Shown: in pieces, positions 53,862 through 61,305 of the stretch | Numbering within the stretch: position 1 is the first letter of the stretch | Layout: each line of letters opens with the position of its first letter | Assembly (NCBI GenBank): GCA_004193285.1 | Contig: SECP01000001.1 | Location: forward strand, 1 to 64,000 | From: Myxococcales bacterium | GTDB taxonomy: Bacteria; Myxococcota_A; Polyangia; Polyangiales; Polyangiaceae | Direction of reading: 5' to 3' | DNA: 64,000 bases | Notes under the pieces: model-generated | The model's database searches: none | Seen by the model: only the letters and a program-made list of their open reading frames with translations | What the model was told of the DNA's origin: nothing | Made by a program: the position numbers and the translations under genes

Positions 53862-54782
53862 ATGGCTTCAGAACCTGCTCAAACGCTAGGTGCCGCAGCA
53901 GCGCGGCAGCTAGCCAACACCACCAAGACCCCGCCCCAATGGGTGGGCACCACGCCGCGCTGGCTCGTGAGCCTGCTGCCGTGGGTCCCGGTCGAGGCCG
54001 GCACCTACCGCGTGAACAAGGTCAAGGAGGCAGACGCCAAGGGCATCGGCATCGAATGCAGCCCGAGCGATGGCGACGAGCTCCCGCACGCCTTCGTGGA
54101 CTACGAAGAGAACCCGCGCGAGTACACCCTGAGCACGGTCACGACGACGCTCGAGGTGCAGACCCGCATCTCGGACCTGTACCGCAGCCCCATGGACCAG
54201 GTGCGGGAGCAGCTCGGCGTGCTGATCGAGATGGTGAAGGAGCGGCAGGAGAACGAGCTGGTGAACAACGCCAACTACGGCTTGCTCACCCAACCCCCTC
54301 CCGAGATGCGCGTTCAGACGCGAACCGGCGCTCCCACGCCGGATGATTTGGACGAGCTTTTGACCAAGGTGTGGAAGGAGCCGGCCTTCTTTCTGGCCCA
54401 TCCGCGCGCCATCGCCGCGTTCGGCCGTGAGTGCACTCGCCGCGGCGTTCCGCCACCCACGACGACGCTGTTCGGCTCGCCGTTCCTCACCTGGCGCGGC
54501 ATCCCGCTCATCCCGTCGGACAAGCTCCACATCAAGGACGGCGCGAGCAACATCTTGCTGATGCGCACGGGTGAGCGGAAGCGCGGTGTGGTCGGCTTGT
54601 TCCAGCCGGGCCTCCCCGGCGAGGTGAGCCCCAGCCTCACCGTGCGCTGGATGGGTATCAACCAGCGCGGCGCTGCGGCTTACTTGGTCTCGCTGTACTG
54701 CTCGGCGGCGGTCCTCACGGAAGATGCCGTGGGCGTGCTCGAAAACGTGCAGGTCGAAAAATACCATGAGTATCGGTATTGA
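53862..54782 (+). CDS. Family 2A encapsulin nanocompartment shell protein
   Basis: 306 residues. The N-terminal arm (ARQLANTTKTPPQWVGTTPR), WLVSLLPWVPVEAGTYRVN, the spine-helix region with PMDQVREQLGVLIEMVKERQ and the C-terminal GVLENVQVEKYHEYRY match the HK97-fold family 2A encapsulins (SrpI type) that self-assemble into icosahedral shells. No membrane or signal sequence. The cargo gene begins inside its last 17 nt. The ATG at 53862 is the first start after an in-frame stop; only a distant GAGG precedes it. Confidence comes from family-specific sequence and the cargo neighbour. Confidence 0.93.
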   Translation: MASEPAQTLGAAAARQLANTTKTPPQWVGTTPRWLVSLLPWVPVEAGTYRVNKVKEADAKGIGIECSPSDGDELPHAFVDYEENPREYTLSTVTTTLEVQTRISDLYRSPMDQVREQLGVLIEMVKERQENELVNNANYGLLTQPPPEMRVQTRTGAPTPDDLDELLTKVWKEPAFFLAHPRAIAAFGRECTRRGVPPPTTTLFGSPFLTWRGIPLIPSDKLHIKDGASNILLMRTGERKRGVVGLFQPGLPGEVSPSLTVRWMGINQRGAAAYLVSLYCSAAVLTEDAVGVLENVQVEKYHEYRY

Positions 54783-56733
54783 GCCGGACGCGGCTCAGCT
54801 AGCGGCAGCTCCCACTTCTCCTTTGGAGAGTGAGAGCTTCGTCCAGGAGCTCGCGCGACTGGCGAACCAGATGTTTCAAAACGGCGGTCCCGTCCAGGGG
54901 CCGCCCGTTTCCAACATCACGCCGCCGGTGGCGCCGCCCACGGGCGGGCCGCTCCCTGGCGTCGTTGCGCCGCCCAACCCGGGGCCAAGCGCCTTCGGCG
55001 TCGGCGGGGCGTCCACCGCGCAGTCTTCGCCGCCCACCCCCGGCTTTCTCACGAGCCCGCCCATCGCGAACGCGCCGCCCCCCAAGGAGGGCGACCTGCG
55101 GAGCATTGGCGCTCTCTTGGCCGATCCTCTGCACACCCAACCCGTGCGCTTGGCTCAAGGCCCTGCCACCGCGCCCACGAGCGTCGATTCGGCTCCCTAC
55201 TTTTTGGCCCTTGCGGGTATGCCTTCGGCGAACAGCTTGCCTCCTCAGGGCAACCTGCCCGGCAGCTCCGTTAGCGGTAGTCAGCTGCCCGGTGGTTCGG
55301 TGAGCCCGGGCGCGGCAACGGCCTCGCCTCCAATGCCTCCTGGGGGCGCTCCGGCCGGTCTCGCGCCGCCGAGCATTGTCAGCAGTCCGGACTCGCCGCT
55401 CGGCGCCCCGCTGCCGTCGAGCTCCATTCCGGGCTCGACCGACTTCGAGCCGCAGCTCTTCGCCTACCACCAGGTCCAAGAAGTTCCGAAGCCGCGCCAG
55501 AGCTCGAGCTTGTTCGACCCTTACGCGGTCAAGCGAGACTTCCCGATCCTGCGCGAGCGAGTGCACGGCCGCGAGCTGGTGTGGCTGGACAACGCCGCGA
55601 CCACCCAGAAGCCCCGCTCGGTGATCGAGCGGCTCTCGTATTACTACGAGCACGAAAACTCGAACATTCACCGCGCCGCGCACGCTCTCGCCGGCCGCGC
55701 GACGGACGCCTACGAAGGTGCGCGCGAAAAGGTTCGACGCTTCGTGAACGCGCCCTCGGTGAAGGACATCATCTTCGTGCGTGGCGCGACAGAGGGCATC
55801 AACCTCATCGCTCAGAGCTGGGGCCGTCGCAACATCGGCCCGGGTGACGAGATCGTCATCACGTGGCTCGAGCACCACGCCAACATCGTGCCTTGGCAGC
55901 AGCTCGCCTCGGAAAAAGGCGCCAAGCTGCGGGTGGTGCCCGTGGATTCACGCGGCCAGGTCATCCTGGAGGAGTACGAAAAGCTCCTTGGGCCTCGCAC
56001 GAAGCTCGTCTCGATCACCCAAGTATCCAACGCGCTCGGCAGCATCGTGCCGGTGAAGGAGATGACCGAGATCGCGCACCGTTACGGCGCCTGCGTCATC
56101 GTCGACGGCGCGCAAGCGGTGTCTCATATCCGGGCGGACGTGCAGGCGCTCGACTGCGAGTTCTACGTCTTCTCCGGGCACAAGGTGTTCGCCCCCACCG
56201 GCATCGGCGCGGTGTACGGCAAGACCCAGGTGCTCGAGCACATGCCTCCCTGGCAGGGCGGCGGCAACATGATCGCGGACGTCACGTTCGAAAAGACGCT
56301 CTACCAGGCCGCGCCCAATCGGTTCGAGGCCGGAACGGGCAACATCGCTGACGCGGTCGGCCTCGGCGCCGCGCTGGACTACGTCACCTCTCTCGGCATC
56401 GAGAACATCGCGCGCTACGAGCACGAGCTGCTCGAGTACGGGACCGACCGCCTGCACGAAGTGCCGGGCCTCACCATCATCGGCACTGCGGCTGACAAGG
56501 CGGGCGTGCTGTCCTTCGTGCTGGACGGCCAGAAGACGGAAGAGATCAGCGGCGTTTTGGACCAAGAGGGCATCGCGGTGCGCTCTGGCCACCACTGCGC
56601 CCAGCCTATCCTGCGACGCTTCGGCCTCGAGGCGACGGTTCGTGCGTCACTCGCTCCGTACAACACCCGCGAAGACATCGACGCCCTGGTGGCTGCCCTC
56701 AAGCGCATCCAGGTCGGTCGTCCGCGGCACTGA
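54766..56733 (+). CDS. Encapsulin cargo: SufS-type cysteine desulfurase with long disordered N-terminus
   Basis: 655 residues from the ATG overlapping the shell gene. Residues 1-~245 are Pro/Gly/Ser/Ala-rich and lack a predicted fold, with short conserved-looking islands (SFVQELARLANQMF, RSIGALLADPLH, PYFLALAGMP). From ~249 it is a group II cysteine desulfurase: HHANIVPW, DGAQAVSH, PLP Lys473 in SGHK, catalytic Cys611 in RSGHHCAQP. It releases sulfur from cysteine as a persulfide. In family 2A systems the extension directs the enzyme into the shell. Confidence 0.94.
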   Translation: MSIGIEPDAAQLAAAPTSPLESESFVQELARLANQMFQNGGPVQGPPVSNITPPVAPPTGGPLPGVVAPPNPGPSAFGVGGASTAQSSPPTPGFLTSPPIANAPPPKEGDLRSIGALLADPLHTQPVRLAQGPATAPTSVDSAPYFLALAGMPSANSLPPQGNLPGSSVSGSQLPGGSVSPGAATASPPMPPGGAPAGLAPPSIVSSPDSPLGAPLPSSSIPGSTDFEPQLFAYHQVQEVPKPRQSSSLFDPYAVKRDFPILRERVHGRELVWLDNAATTQKPRSVIERLSYYYEHENSNIHRAAHALAGRATDAYEGAREKVRRFVNAPSVKDIIFVRGATEGINLIAQSWGRRNIGPGDEIVITWLEHHANIVPWQQLASEKGAKLRVVPVDSRGQVILEEYEKLLGPRTKLVSITQVSNALGSIVPVKEMTEIAHRYGACVIVDGAQAVSHIRADVQALDCEFYVFSGHKVFAPTGIGAVYGKTQVLEHMPPWQGGGNMIADVTFEKTLYQAAPNRFEAGTGNIADAVGLGAALDYVTSLGIENIARYEHELLEYGTDRLHEVPGLTIIGTAADKAGVLSFVLDGQKTEEISGVLDQEGIAVRSGHHCAQPILRRFGLEATVRASLAPYNTREDIDALVAALKRIQVGRPRH

Positions 56734-56764
56734 CTCAGCTTCACTGGCGGCGCCGATACGAAGC

Positions 56765-56811
56765 GGAAGCGCGGCTCGCGTCCCTTGCACGCGAGCCGGC
56801 TTCCACCAATT
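56765..56811. terminator. Strong bidirectional terminator hairpin
   Basis: Stem GGAAGC + GGCTCGCGT pairs with ACGCGAGCC + GCTTCC across a 7-nt loop, with a small internal bulge, and is followed by AATTTT on the plus strand. It lies exactly between the convergent cargo and rhodanese genes. Confidence 0.8.
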
Positions 56812-57147
56812 TTACTCGGCGGCGGTGACGGCCGACTCGTGATCGAGCGCCAGCCCCGCCTTCACCCAGGCGCGGGTGCCGCCCGTCAGGTTGTACACTT
56901 CCTTGAAACCTTGCTGGGCAGCGAGGCGAGCTGCCGTTTCGCTGCGGACGCCTGCCGCGCAGACGAAGATGATGCCGTCGTGCTGGAGCGCTGCTTTCGG
57001 ATCCTGCCGAAACTGAGCGAGCGGAACGAGGCGGGCGTGCGGGACATGGCCGTCGATCCACTCATGCGGATCGCGCACATCGATCACTTCTAGACCGCGC
57101 TCCGTGATGAGCTCCAGGGCCTGCTTGGGCGACAGCGGCTTGACCAT
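56812..57147 (-). CDS. Rhodanese-like sulfurtransferase
   Basis: 111 residues, a single rhodanese domain. It contains VIDVRDPHEWIDGHVPHA and the active-site loop with Cys63 (VCAAGVRS). The loop length fits small GlpE/PspE-type enzymes that pass sulfane sulfur to thiol acceptors. It is convergent with the encapsulin/cysteine desulfurase operon and shares its terminator. Rhodaneses are frequent neighbours of family 2A encapsulins, which supports a role in moving sulfur to or from the compartment. Confidence 0.93.
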   Translation of the reverse strand: MVKPLSPKQALELITERGLEVIDVRDPHEWIDGHVPHARLVPLAQFRQDPKAALQHDGIIFVCAAGVRSETAARLAAQQGFKEVYNLTGGTRAWVKAGLALDHESAVTAAE

Positions 57148-57154
57148 GTTCTCC

Positions 57155-57182
57155 AGTATAATGGACGTTCCGCTCTTGGCAA
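57155..57182 (-). promoter_or_regulatory. Sigma-70-like promoter of the rhodanese gene
   Basis: On the minus strand TTGCCA, 16 nt, TATACT, each one base from consensus. Only 7 nt (GGAGAAC) separate the -10 box from the ATG, so the transcript would be leaderless or nearly so. Confidence 0.6.
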
Positions 57183-57279
57183 GTACTCCATCGGAAAACT
57201 AGTCTGATAATTGTTGCTGAATCATTTCGGTTAGTTGCGCGGATCTATCGCTAACTCCGCGTACTAGTCCCGAAACCCG

Positions 57280-57711
57280 CTAGCCGCTGGAGGTGGCTGT
57301 CGTCGCTCCGTCCGCGCGCTTTCCACGAACGCTGAACAGCAGAATCCCCGCTAACATCGCGAGCACGAAGACTGCGCCCTCCGCGCGCCCGTAGGCGAGC
57401 GCAACCAAAGCGGGGCCGGGACAGTACCCCGCTAGGCCCCAGCCGACGCCAAACAGCGCCGCGCCCGCCAAAAGCCGCGCGTCCACGACACTGGACGGCG
57501 GATGGCTCGCGCCGCCGCGAGGGCTCGCGAGCCACCTCAGCCAAACGAAGTGAACGCTGACGGCGCCGGCCATGACGAAGGCAAGTGACGGATCCCATAT
57601 CCCGGCCACATCCAGGAACCCGAGCACCTTGCCCGGATCCGTCATTCCGGACAGCGCCAGACCGACCGCGAACAATGCCCCGCTGACGATTGCGGTGATT
57701 CGCTCGGTCAT
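57280..57711 (-). CDS. YeeE/YedE half-protein, C-terminal-type (thiosulfate/sulfur transport)
   Basis: 143 residues with about four membrane helices. It carries ALSGMTDPGKVLGFLD and GWGLAGYCPGPALVALAYG with Cys97, the signature of the second half of YeeE/YedE sulfur transporters. Its ATG overlaps the stop of the other half as ATGA, so the two are translated together, as in two-component PmpAB-type proteins. It probably forms with its partner an inner-membrane channel for thiosulfate or a related sulfur species. Confidence 0.9.
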   Translation of the reverse strand: MTERITAIVSGALFAVGLALSGMTDPGKVLGFLDVAGIWDPSLAFVMAGAVSVHFVWLRWLASPRGGASHPPSSVVDARLLAGAALFGVGWGLAGYCPGPALVALAYGRAEGAVFVLAMLAGILLFSVRGKRADGATTATSSG

Positions 57712-58127
57712 CGAACGGCTCCCGCAACGAGGTGGCGCGCGATGAAGACGACCGCCGCCGCGCTGAGCATGAACGTCAGCACCGCTGCGAGAGAGCGGGC
57801 GGAGCCTCGACTCAAGCCGCACACACCGTGACCAGACGTACACCCATTGCCCAGCTGAGTCCCGTAGCCGACCAGGAGACCCGCAGCGGCAATGAGGGCC
57901 AGGGGGCGAGCCGGCACGCTGACTACCCGCCAGGGACCCGAAACGAACGCCAGGGCCACGCTCGTCAGCAACAGCGCGCCGAGAAACCACGCGGCAAAGC
58001 TGGCTGACGCGGGGGCGCGAATCACGCGCCCGAGCAGCCCGCTGATACCAGCAATCTGACCGGCGCCGCTCCACGCGACTGACGCACTCGCACCAATGAG
58101 GAGGCCACCGAGCAGCGCCGTCAGCAT
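57708..58127 (-). CDS. YeeE/YedE half-protein, N-terminal-type (thiosulfate/sulfur transport)
   Basis: 139 residues from the ATG at 58127, 11 nt after the peroxiredoxin stop. Four membrane helices; the conserved GNGCTSGHGVCGLSRGSARS lies at ~93-111 with Cys96, His100 and Cys103, the residues thought to relay thiosulfate in YeeE (TsuA). A longer upstream reading overlaps the peroxiredoxin gene and is not supported. The second gene of a peroxiredoxin-YeeE-YeeE operon. Confidence 0.9.
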   Translation of the reverse strand: MLTALLGGLLIGASASVAWSGAGQIAGISGLLGRVIRAPASASFAAWFLGALLLTSVALAFVSGPWRVVSVPARPLALIAAAGLLVGYGTQLGNGCTSGHGVCGLSRGSARSLAAVLTFMLSAAAVVFIARHLVAGAVR

Positions 58128-58138
58128 GCCTTCGTCGT

Positions 58139-58777
58139 TCAGCGGTTGGGCTGCGGCGTCAACCGGAGGTACGGCTTGACCGCACGAAAGCCCTTCGGAA
58201 ACCTTTCCGCGAGCTCCTTCGGATCCTGCAACGCCGGAACGATGACGACGTCGCCCCCGTCCTTCCAATCTGCTGGCGTCGCGACTTTGTGGCTGTCGGT
58301 CAGCTGGAGCGAGTCCACGAGTCGCAGGATTTCCTCGAAGTTGCGCCCCGTGCTGGCGGGGTACGTGAATAGAGCGCGGATCTTCTTGCTGGGGTCGATG
58401 ACGAACACGGACCGCACCGTCAGGGTGTCGTTCGCTTCCGGGTGAATCATGTCGTAGAGCTTGGCTACCTTGCGATCCGGGTCGCCGAGCAGCGGGAAAT
58501 TCAGCTTCGTCCCCTGTGTCTCCTCGATGTCCCCCGCCCACCTGTGGTGCGACTCCACATCGTCGACACTCACGGCCAAGAGCTTGACGTTGCGCTTCGC
58601 GAACTCTTCTTTGAGCTGGGACGCGCGCCCGAGCTCAGTGGTGCACACCGGCGTGAAGTCCTTGGGGTGTGAAAAGAGGATGCCCCAGCTCGTCCCGAGG
58701 TGCTGATGCAGCGATATGGGCCCTTCCGTCGAGTCCTGAGTGAAATCGGGGGCAATACTTCCAATGTGCAGGGTCAT
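58139..58777 (-). CDS. 1-Cys peroxiredoxin (Prx6-type)
   Basis: 212 residues. The peroxidatic Cys45 lies in DFTPVCTTELG. The C-terminal ATPADWKDGGDVVIVP and the dimerisation tail are characteristic of Prx6/AhpE-like 1-Cys enzymes, and no resolving Cys is present. It reduces peroxides using an external thiol. GGAG precedes the start. It is the first gene of the operon with the split YeeE/YedE pair, suggesting protection against peroxides or reactive sulfur species during sulfur uptake. Confidence 0.95.
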   Translation of the reverse strand: MTLHIGSIAPDFTQDSTEGPISLHQHLGTSWGILFSHPKDFTPVCTTELGRASQLKEEFAKRNVKLLAVSVDDVESHHRWAGDIEETQGTKLNFPLLGDPDRKVAKLYDMIHPEANDTLTVRSVFVIDPSKKIRALFTYPASTGRNFEEILRLVDSLQLTDSHKVATPADWKDGGDVVIVPALQDPKELAERFPKGFRAVKPYLRLTPQPNR

Positions 58778-58812
58778 TCAGAGAGCTCCGTGCGCTTCTC
58801 GCGCTTGACGAC

Positions 58813-58841
58813 GGTCTATCAGTCTATTAAACACATAGACC
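58813..58841. promoter_or_regulatory. Candidate operator between peroxiredoxin and XRE-cupin genes
   Basis: A perfect 7-bp inverted repeat GGTCTAT/ATAGACC with a 15-nt spacer, placed between two divergent genes. A TTGACG on the plus strand (58805-58810) could be the -35 box of the regulator gene. Confidence 0.5.
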
Positions 58842-58873
58842 ATATGGAGCGAGCTTACGGCTCAGTTTGAACC

Positions 58874-59488
58874 TTGTCCAGCCCCACCACGCTCCCGTTG
58901 CCTTCGTCACCCACTGAGTCTGACTCCGATCTCACGCCCATCGTCGGCGCCAACTTGAGGCGTCTACGGGTCAAGCGAGGCCTGTCCCTCGAGCGGCTCG
59001 CGCGCGCGTCGGGCGTGAGCCGAGCGATGCTCGGGCAGATCGAGCTCGGGCAAAGCACGCCCACCATCAATCTGTTGTGGAAGATCTCTCGCGCCCTCGA
59101 GGTGCCGTTCTCAACGCTGGTGACGGCTTCTACCGCGCGCACGGCGACGGTGCTGCGCAGCAAAGGCGCCAAGCTCCTCACGTCGGCTGACGGCGCGTTC
59201 ACCTCGCGCGCCCTCTCCCCCTTCAACGCGCCTCGCAACATCGAGTTTTACGAGCTGCGTCTCGCGGCCAAAGGCGCCGAGCATGCGGAAGCGCACGCAC
59301 CGGGAACGACCGAGAACCTCGTCGTTGCGCGCGGCTCGGTGGACATTCGTGTCGGCAAGAGCAAGCACGAGCTCAAGCAGGGAGACTCCATCATCTTCGA
59401 CGCAGATCTCCCGCACTCGTACGAGAACCCCAGCGACGAAGAAGCATGGATGTATCTCGTCATGACGTACGCGGAGCGCGTTGTCTGA
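58874..59488 (+). CDS. XRE-family regulator with cupin domain
   Basis: 204 residues from a TTG; no ATG precedes the conserved region. The helix-turn-helix is at ~24-80 (LRRLRVKRGLSLERLARASG, SRAMLGQIELGQSTPTI). The cupin barrel is at ~120-195 (GTTENLVVARGSVDIRVG, LKQGDSIIFDADLPHSYENP). This domain pair includes SutR of E. coli, which controls sulfur utilisation genes. Its position beside sulfur transport genes suggests a similar duty. It may bind the inverted repeat at 58813-58841 and regulate itself. Confidence 0.93.
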   Translation: MSSPTTLPLPSSPTESDSDLTPIVGANLRRLRVKRGLSLERLARASGVSRAMLGQIELGQSTPTINLLWKISRALEVPFSTLVTASTARTATVLRSKGAKLLTSADGAFTSRALSPFNAPRNIEFYELRLAAKGAEHAEAHAPGTTENLVVARGSVDIRVGKSKHELKQGDSIIFDADLPHSYENPSDEEAWMYLVMTYAERVV

Positions 59489-59491
59489 TTC

Positions 59492-59527
59492 GTCTACTTT
59501 GATGGACTGCGAGCTTGTGAAGTAGAC
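59492..59527. promoter_or_regulatory. Inverted repeat upstream of the MFS gene
   Basis: Perfect 8-bp arms GTCTACTT/AAGTAGAC with a 20-nt spacer between the regulator stop and the MFS start. It shares the GTCTA core with 58813-58841. It might be an operator or a terminator stem; no T-run follows. Confidence 0.45.
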
Positions 59528-59538
59528 AGGGGGCGGCT

Positions 59539-60789
59539 ATGCCCTCGAGCATGGCAACGAGCGTAAGCGGCGCGCTTCCTCTGCGGGTCCCCAGTCAACC
59601 TCTGCCGCCAGACGCAGGCGAACGCCGACGCTTCTTGGTGGTCTTCGCCGTCCTGGCTTCGTTCATGGGTACGAGCGTGGGAATGGCGCAGGTCGCGGCG
59701 TCGCTCTACGCCGTGTCGCTCGGCGCAAGCGAGACCATGCTCGGGCTGATCGCGGGCGCCCAGAGCATCGGAGTCATGCTCGTCAGCTTGCCCATCGGCA
59801 TGCTCGTCGATCGCCTCGGGCCGGCGCGGCCGTTCCTGACGGGCACGCTCCTCGCCGGGCTCACCTACGCTGCCGTGCCGCTCGTGCCGACTCCCGCGTA
59901 CCTGCTCCTGTGCACCGCGCTCATCAGCTTCTTCATGCCCCTGCGCTTCGTGTCGCTCAACACGCTGTTCCTAAAACAGCTGGCTTCCTTGGGAGAGAGC
60001 AAGGCGGGCTGGTACCGCGGCACCCACATGCTCGGCATGTTCTTGCTAGGCCCGGCGCTCGGCGCGCAAGCGGTTGCGTCCCTCGGGTTCGCGTGGACCT
60101 ACCGCGTCATCTCCGCTGCGTTTTTGCTCACCCTCGTGCTGTCGCCGATCGTGTTCTCGCGCTATTCGACGGCCCCCGAGCGCCGTGGCGGCTCGTTCCT
60201 CGGTCGATTGGCGGAGCAGCTGTCGCTCTTGGTGAAGGACCGCGACATCCGCGGCGTCTCGATCGTCGAGCTGGCGACTCAGGCGGCAGGATCGTTCTTC
60301 ACCTTCTTCGTGGTCGTGCTGGCGGTCACCCAACTCGGAGCGACCGGTAGCGAAGCGTCGAGCTTGGTCGGCATGAAAGGGGGCGCTTACATCTTCTCCC
60401 TGTTTGCGCTCGGCGGCTTGCTGCGGCGCTTGGGGAGAGCCGCCTATCCGGTAAGCTTGCTCGCCATCGCGGTGGGGCTGTCCAGCGTTGCGCTCGCTAG
60501 CGGGCTTGGGCCGCTACGATTTGGCTCGTTGGTGTTGGGGCTCGGCTTGGGCGCCGTACAAATCGTAACGCTGACTCGCTACGCGAAGCTCGGCGAGCGA
60601 ACGGGCCACGGCAAAATCTCGGGCATGAGCGCGCTCGTCGGTCCGTCGGGCGGGGTGCTCGGCAATCTGGTCGGGGCCGCCCTCGGCCACTTTCTCAGCC
60701 TCCCGCGGGTCTTCCTGGCCATCGCCGCCGCTTTCGGGCTGGCTTCGCTACTCCTGTGGCTGCGGCCCGTGTCGGCGTCGCATGACTGA
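59539..60789 (+). CDS. MFS transporter
   Basis: 416 residues with about 12 membrane helices. The conserved loop between helices 2 and 3 is visible (LPIGMLVDRLGPARPF). The family is not more closely identified; it resembles drug/metabolite efflux carriers. It follows the XRE-cupin gene by 50 nt in the same direction, so it may be a target of that regulator. A poly-G Shine-Dalgarno precedes the ATG. Confidence 0.85.
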   Translation: MPSSMATSVSGALPLRVPSQPLPPDAGERRRFLVVFAVLASFMGTSVGMAQVAASLYAVSLGASETMLGLIAGAQSIGVMLVSLPIGMLVDRLGPARPFLTGTLLAGLTYAAVPLVPTPAYLLLCTALISFFMPLRFVSLNTLFLKQLASLGESKAGWYRGTHMLGMFLLGPALGAQAVASLGFAWTYRVISAAFLLTLVLSPIVFSRYSTAPERRGGSFLGRLAEQLSLLVKDRDIRGVSIVELATQAAGSFFTFFVVVLAVTQLGATGSEASSLVGMKGGAYIFSLFALGGLLRRLGRAAYPVSLLAIAVGLSSVALASGLGPLRFGSLVLGLGLGAVQIVTLTRYAKLGERTGHGKISGMSALVGPSGGVLGNLVGAALGHFLSLPRVFLAIAAAFGLASLLLWLRPVSASHD

Positions 60790-60799
60790 AGCGCGGGCA

Positions 60800-61252
60800 T
60801 CAAGCGTCGTTGAGCGAAAGCACCGTAGCGAGGGCGCGGTGCAACCCCGGAGCCACCGTCTTCAGCTGCTCCCGGTGAAGCTGAGACAGCTGGGTGAGGA
60901 TCTGTTCTCCACGGGGCGTGATACTGAGCAGCACCTCCCGCCGATCTTGGGCGCTGCGCTCGCGTTGCACCAAGCCGGCGCGCTCCAAGCGATCGGTCAG
61001 GGTAACCGCGGTATGGTGCTCCACGCACAAGCGCTCCGCCATCGTACCGATGGTGGGGCGTTTGCCCTCCGGCAGGCCCTTCAGCGCAAGGAGTAGCTGA
61101 TGCTGCTGGGGCTCGACCCCGTTGGAGCGCGCGGCTCGCTCACTGAAGCTGAGAAAGCTTCGGATCTGGAAGCGAAACTCAGCCAGGGCGCGGTAATCGA
61201 CCTGGCTGAGCGGTGAGATCTCTTGCACAGGAAAGGCGCGCGCCGTGGGCAT
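60800..61252 (-). CDS. MarR-family transcriptional regulator
   Basis: 150 residues. A winged helix-turn-helix at ~60-125 has PTIGTMAERLCVEHHTAVTLTD, then the wing region RERSAQDRREVLLSITPRGE. Flanking helices form the dimer interface. The effector is not known. It is convergent with the MFS gene and follows a substrate-binding protein gene on the same strand. A palindrome at 61288-61302 upstream could be its operator. A TATAAA box lies just before the start. Confidence 0.92.
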   Translation of the reverse strand: MPTARAFPVQEISPLSQVDYRALAEFRFQIRSFLSFSERAARSNGVEPQQHQLLLALKGLPEGKRPTIGTMAERLCVEHHTAVTLTDRLERAGLVQRERSAQDRREVLLSITPRGEQILTQLSQLHREQLKTVAPGLHRALATVLSLNDA

Positions 61253-61287
61253 CCCTGTCTTTTATAAGATCTGATTAGTTCTGTATA

Positions 61288-61302
61288 GTGTCGAAACGAC
61301 AC
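61288..61302. promoter_or_regulatory. Palindrome between the MarR gene and the sulfonate-binding protein gene
   Basis: Perfect GTGTCG-AAA-CGACAC. It lies just after the stop of the binding-protein gene and about 35 nt upstream of the MarR start. It fits a MarR operator, or a short terminator stem without a T-run. Confidence 0.5.
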
Positions 61303-61305
61303 GGC

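Noticed and set aside
53762-54346. Separate gene in the GTG frame before the shell gene
   Set aside because: Beyond the leader it is an out-of-phase reading of the shell gene with no protein character; kept only as a finding about the leader signal.
53862-54782. Prophage capsid gene (HK97 fold)
   Set aside because: No terminase, portal, protease or tail genes nearby; sequence and the cysteine desulfurase partner match family 2A encapsulin.
57230-57261. Interleaved complementary arms (GTTAG/CTAAC and CGCGGA/TCCGCG) that could form a pseudoknot, with nearby ACTAGTC repeats
   Set aside because: Arms are short and lie just beyond the 3' end of the YeeE operon; a plain weak terminator stem is an equally good reading.
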